Shown here one piece after another: positions 5,533 through 5,758 of a stretch of 5,758 nt of DNA (within the stretch, counting starts at the first letter, position 1; every line of letters starts with the position of its first letter). Position numbers and translations under genes: made by a program. The stretch comes from DATLAN01 sp035527455 (GTDB taxonomy: Bacteria > Planctomycetota > Planctomycetia > Pirellulales > Thermoguttaceae): the NCBI GenBank assembly GCA_035527455.1, contig DATLAN010000122.1, forward strand, positions 1-5,758. The letters run 5' to 3'. The notes below the pieces were generated by a model, which ran no database searches, was not told the DNA's origin, and saw nothing but the letters and a program-made list of their open reading frames with translations.

Positions 5533-5758
5533 CTACGAATACTTCGGCCATTTCTTCCGAACGGCTTCCAGAGTGGATTCCGGTACGAAAAACGCATAGC
5601 GTCCGCAATCGCCGCAGACGTACAGCTCCATGCTTCCACGGCCCCATACCTGGCCCGACACATCGGGAAGGAGGTTGATTCCGTTGAGCGCTCCCTGCGA
5701 GCAGACGGACTCGTTGACGTAGATATCAGTTCCTCCACACTCGGGACATTTCTTCGTG
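5533..5758 (-). CDS. C4 zinc-ribbon protein, C-terminal part (cut by right window edge)
   Basis: The last 74 residues are visible; the start lies beyond position 5758. The sequence has two CxxC knuckles, KCPECGG at visible residues 3-8 and VCGDCGR at 47-53. They are about 40 residues apart, as in a zinc-ribbon fold with four cysteine ligands. C19 is a further cysteine between them. The C-terminus is short and charged (EAVRKKWPKYS) and ends in TAG at 5535-5533. The first knuckle lies at the visible edge, so probably only a few residues are missing. Small proteins of this style occur widely in bacteria, usually without known function. It converges on the hydrogenase operon with a 126-base spacer, so it is not part of that operon, and a role in hydrogenase maturation is not supported. 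Confidence 0.72.
   Translation of the reverse strand, partial: TKKCPECGGTDIYVNESVCSQGALNGINLLPDVSGQVWGRGSMELYVCGDCGRYAFFVPESTLEAVRKKWPKYS

Noticed and set aside
4104..5678. Plus-strand 524-residue frame overlapping hydA in another phase
   Set aside because: Arginine- and proline-rich composition typical of an out-of-frame read; hydA has all active-site motifs in its own frame.

Overview
The window looks like bacterial chromosome of fairly high GC. The best guess at origin is Planctomycetota or a similar environmental lineage. This rests on a secreted FG-GAP/VCBS-type protein, a small glycine-tailed RRM protein and a cytosolic group 3b [NiFe] hydrogenase lying together. It is a judgement from gene style, not a phylogenetic result.

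Left part (1-989, minus strand). An exported FG-GAP/VCBS-repeat protein begins at 427 and runs off the left edge. Upstream of it on the same strand is a 110-residue single-RRM RNA-binding protein with a run of 17 glycines near its C-terminus (989 to 657). The 229 bases between them hold no gene I can support. Between 990 and 1403 is a 414-base divergent intergenic region. It has a reasonable candidate promoter for the RRM gene, a weak one for the hydrogenase operon, and a possible 30-codon leader ORF just before the operon.

Centre (1404-5406, plus strand). Four tightly packed genes form an operon in the order iron-sulfur beta subunit, FAD/NAD(P)H gamma subunit, small (delta) subunit, large (alpha) subunit: hydB-hydG-hydD-hydA. 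This is the architecture of the cytosolic group 3b NADP-linked bidirectional hydrogenase, also called sulfhydrogenase. H2 would react at the NiFe(CN)2CO site of HydA. Electrons would pass through the [4Fe-4S] clusters of HydD, the two cluster motifs of HydB and the [2Fe-2S]/FAD site of HydG to NAD(P)+, or in reverse to release H2. No subunit has a twin-arginine signal or membrane segment. Gene junctions are a 1-base overlap, a 9-base gap and a 4-base overlap, so one transcript with coupled translation is expected.

The most notable point is that HydA stops exactly at the histidine of the DPCxxCxxH motif. The large subunit is therefore encoded already in mature length, with no C-terminal peptide for a maturation endopeptidase to remove. 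No such endopeptidase and no hyp gene lies in the window.

Right part (5407-5758). A 126-base convergent spacer contains GC-rich hairpins followed by a T-rich stretch, a plausible terminator for the operon. Beyond it, on the minus strand, is the C-terminal part of a small C4 zinc-ribbon protein whose start lies outside the window.
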